Both the position numbers and the translations under genes were made by a program. This document shows, in pieces, positions 6,915 through 6,948 of a DNA stretch of 6,948 nucleotides. Within the stretch, counting starts at the first letter, position 1. Each line of letters starts with the position of its first letter. The notes beneath the pieces are model-generated. The model searched no databases and was not told the origin of the DNA. It saw only the letters and a program-made list of their open reading frames with translations. The DNA is from Caryophanales bacterium UBA6879 (lineage in GTDB: Bacteria > Bacillota_I > Bacilli_A > RFN20 > CAG-288), in the NCBI GenBank assembly GCA_002449135.1, contig DKCH01000052.1, forward strand, positions 33,904 through 40,851, in the 5' to 3' direction.

Positions 6915-6948
6915 TGCTTTCTTTAAATACCCTTACTTTTGTAAAATC
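6914..6948 (+). CDS. start of a downstream gene, probably ribosome-biogenesis GTPase EngB/YsxC (partial)
   Basis: An ATG shares its A with the lon stop (TAATG) and has GGAG eight bases upstream. Eleven codons are visible before the window ends: MLSLNTLTFVK, with no stop. Sequence alone is too short to identify the protein. In Bacillus and relatives the gene after lonA is engB (ysxC), a small GTPase needed for 50S subunit assembly, and a short N-terminus ending in a TFVKS-like strand before the GTPase domain is common in that family. The product name is therefore inferred from position; the gene start itself is well supported. Confidence 0.55.
   Translation, partial: MLSLNTLTFVK

Overview
This is a strongly AT-rich, low-GC Firmicutes-type window. 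All genes read on the + strand, all four visible stop codons are TAA, ribosome binding sites are strong GGAGG-type, and every tryptophan in the coding frames is TGG, so TGA does not appear as a sense codon. I infer an AT-rich member of the Bacilli or Tenericutes-like lineages (Acholeplasma/RF39-type organisms that keep genetic code 11) rather than a Mycoplasma that reads TGA as Trp. The lineage is inference from gene content, gene order and the CIRCE site, not proof.

Layout. Positions 1-537 hold the 3' end of a glycogen branching enzyme gene (glgB). It is followed after a 55-base gap by a complete glycogen phosphorylase gene (glgP, 593-3007). These two form the end of a glycogen metabolism locus: one enzyme puts in alpha-1,6 branches and the other releases glucose-1-phosphate from the outer chains. 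A 74-base gap (3008-3081), with a weak hairpin and a plausible promoter, leads into a protein quality-control block: trigger factor (tig, 3082-4389), ATP-dependent protease La (lon, 4551-6914), and the first 11 codons of a gene whose start overlaps the lon stop and which by position is probably engB/ysxC.

The most informative non-coding stretch is the 161-base gap between tig and lon (4390-4550). It holds a clear Rho-independent terminator for tig, then a CIRCE-type HrcA operator with a perfect left half-site that overlaps a probable promoter, then a leader with a 30-bp near-perfect palindrome ending just before the lon ribosome binding site. This predicts that lon is transcribed separately from tig and is repressed by HrcA until heat or protein-folding stress.

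The gene order looks like a shortened form of the Bacillus subtilis order tig-clpX-lonB-lonA-ysxC, with clpX and lonB absent. I see no clearly new defence, mobile or biosynthetic system. The coding genes are ordinary housekeeping genes, and the regulatory architecture ahead of lon is what merits a second look.
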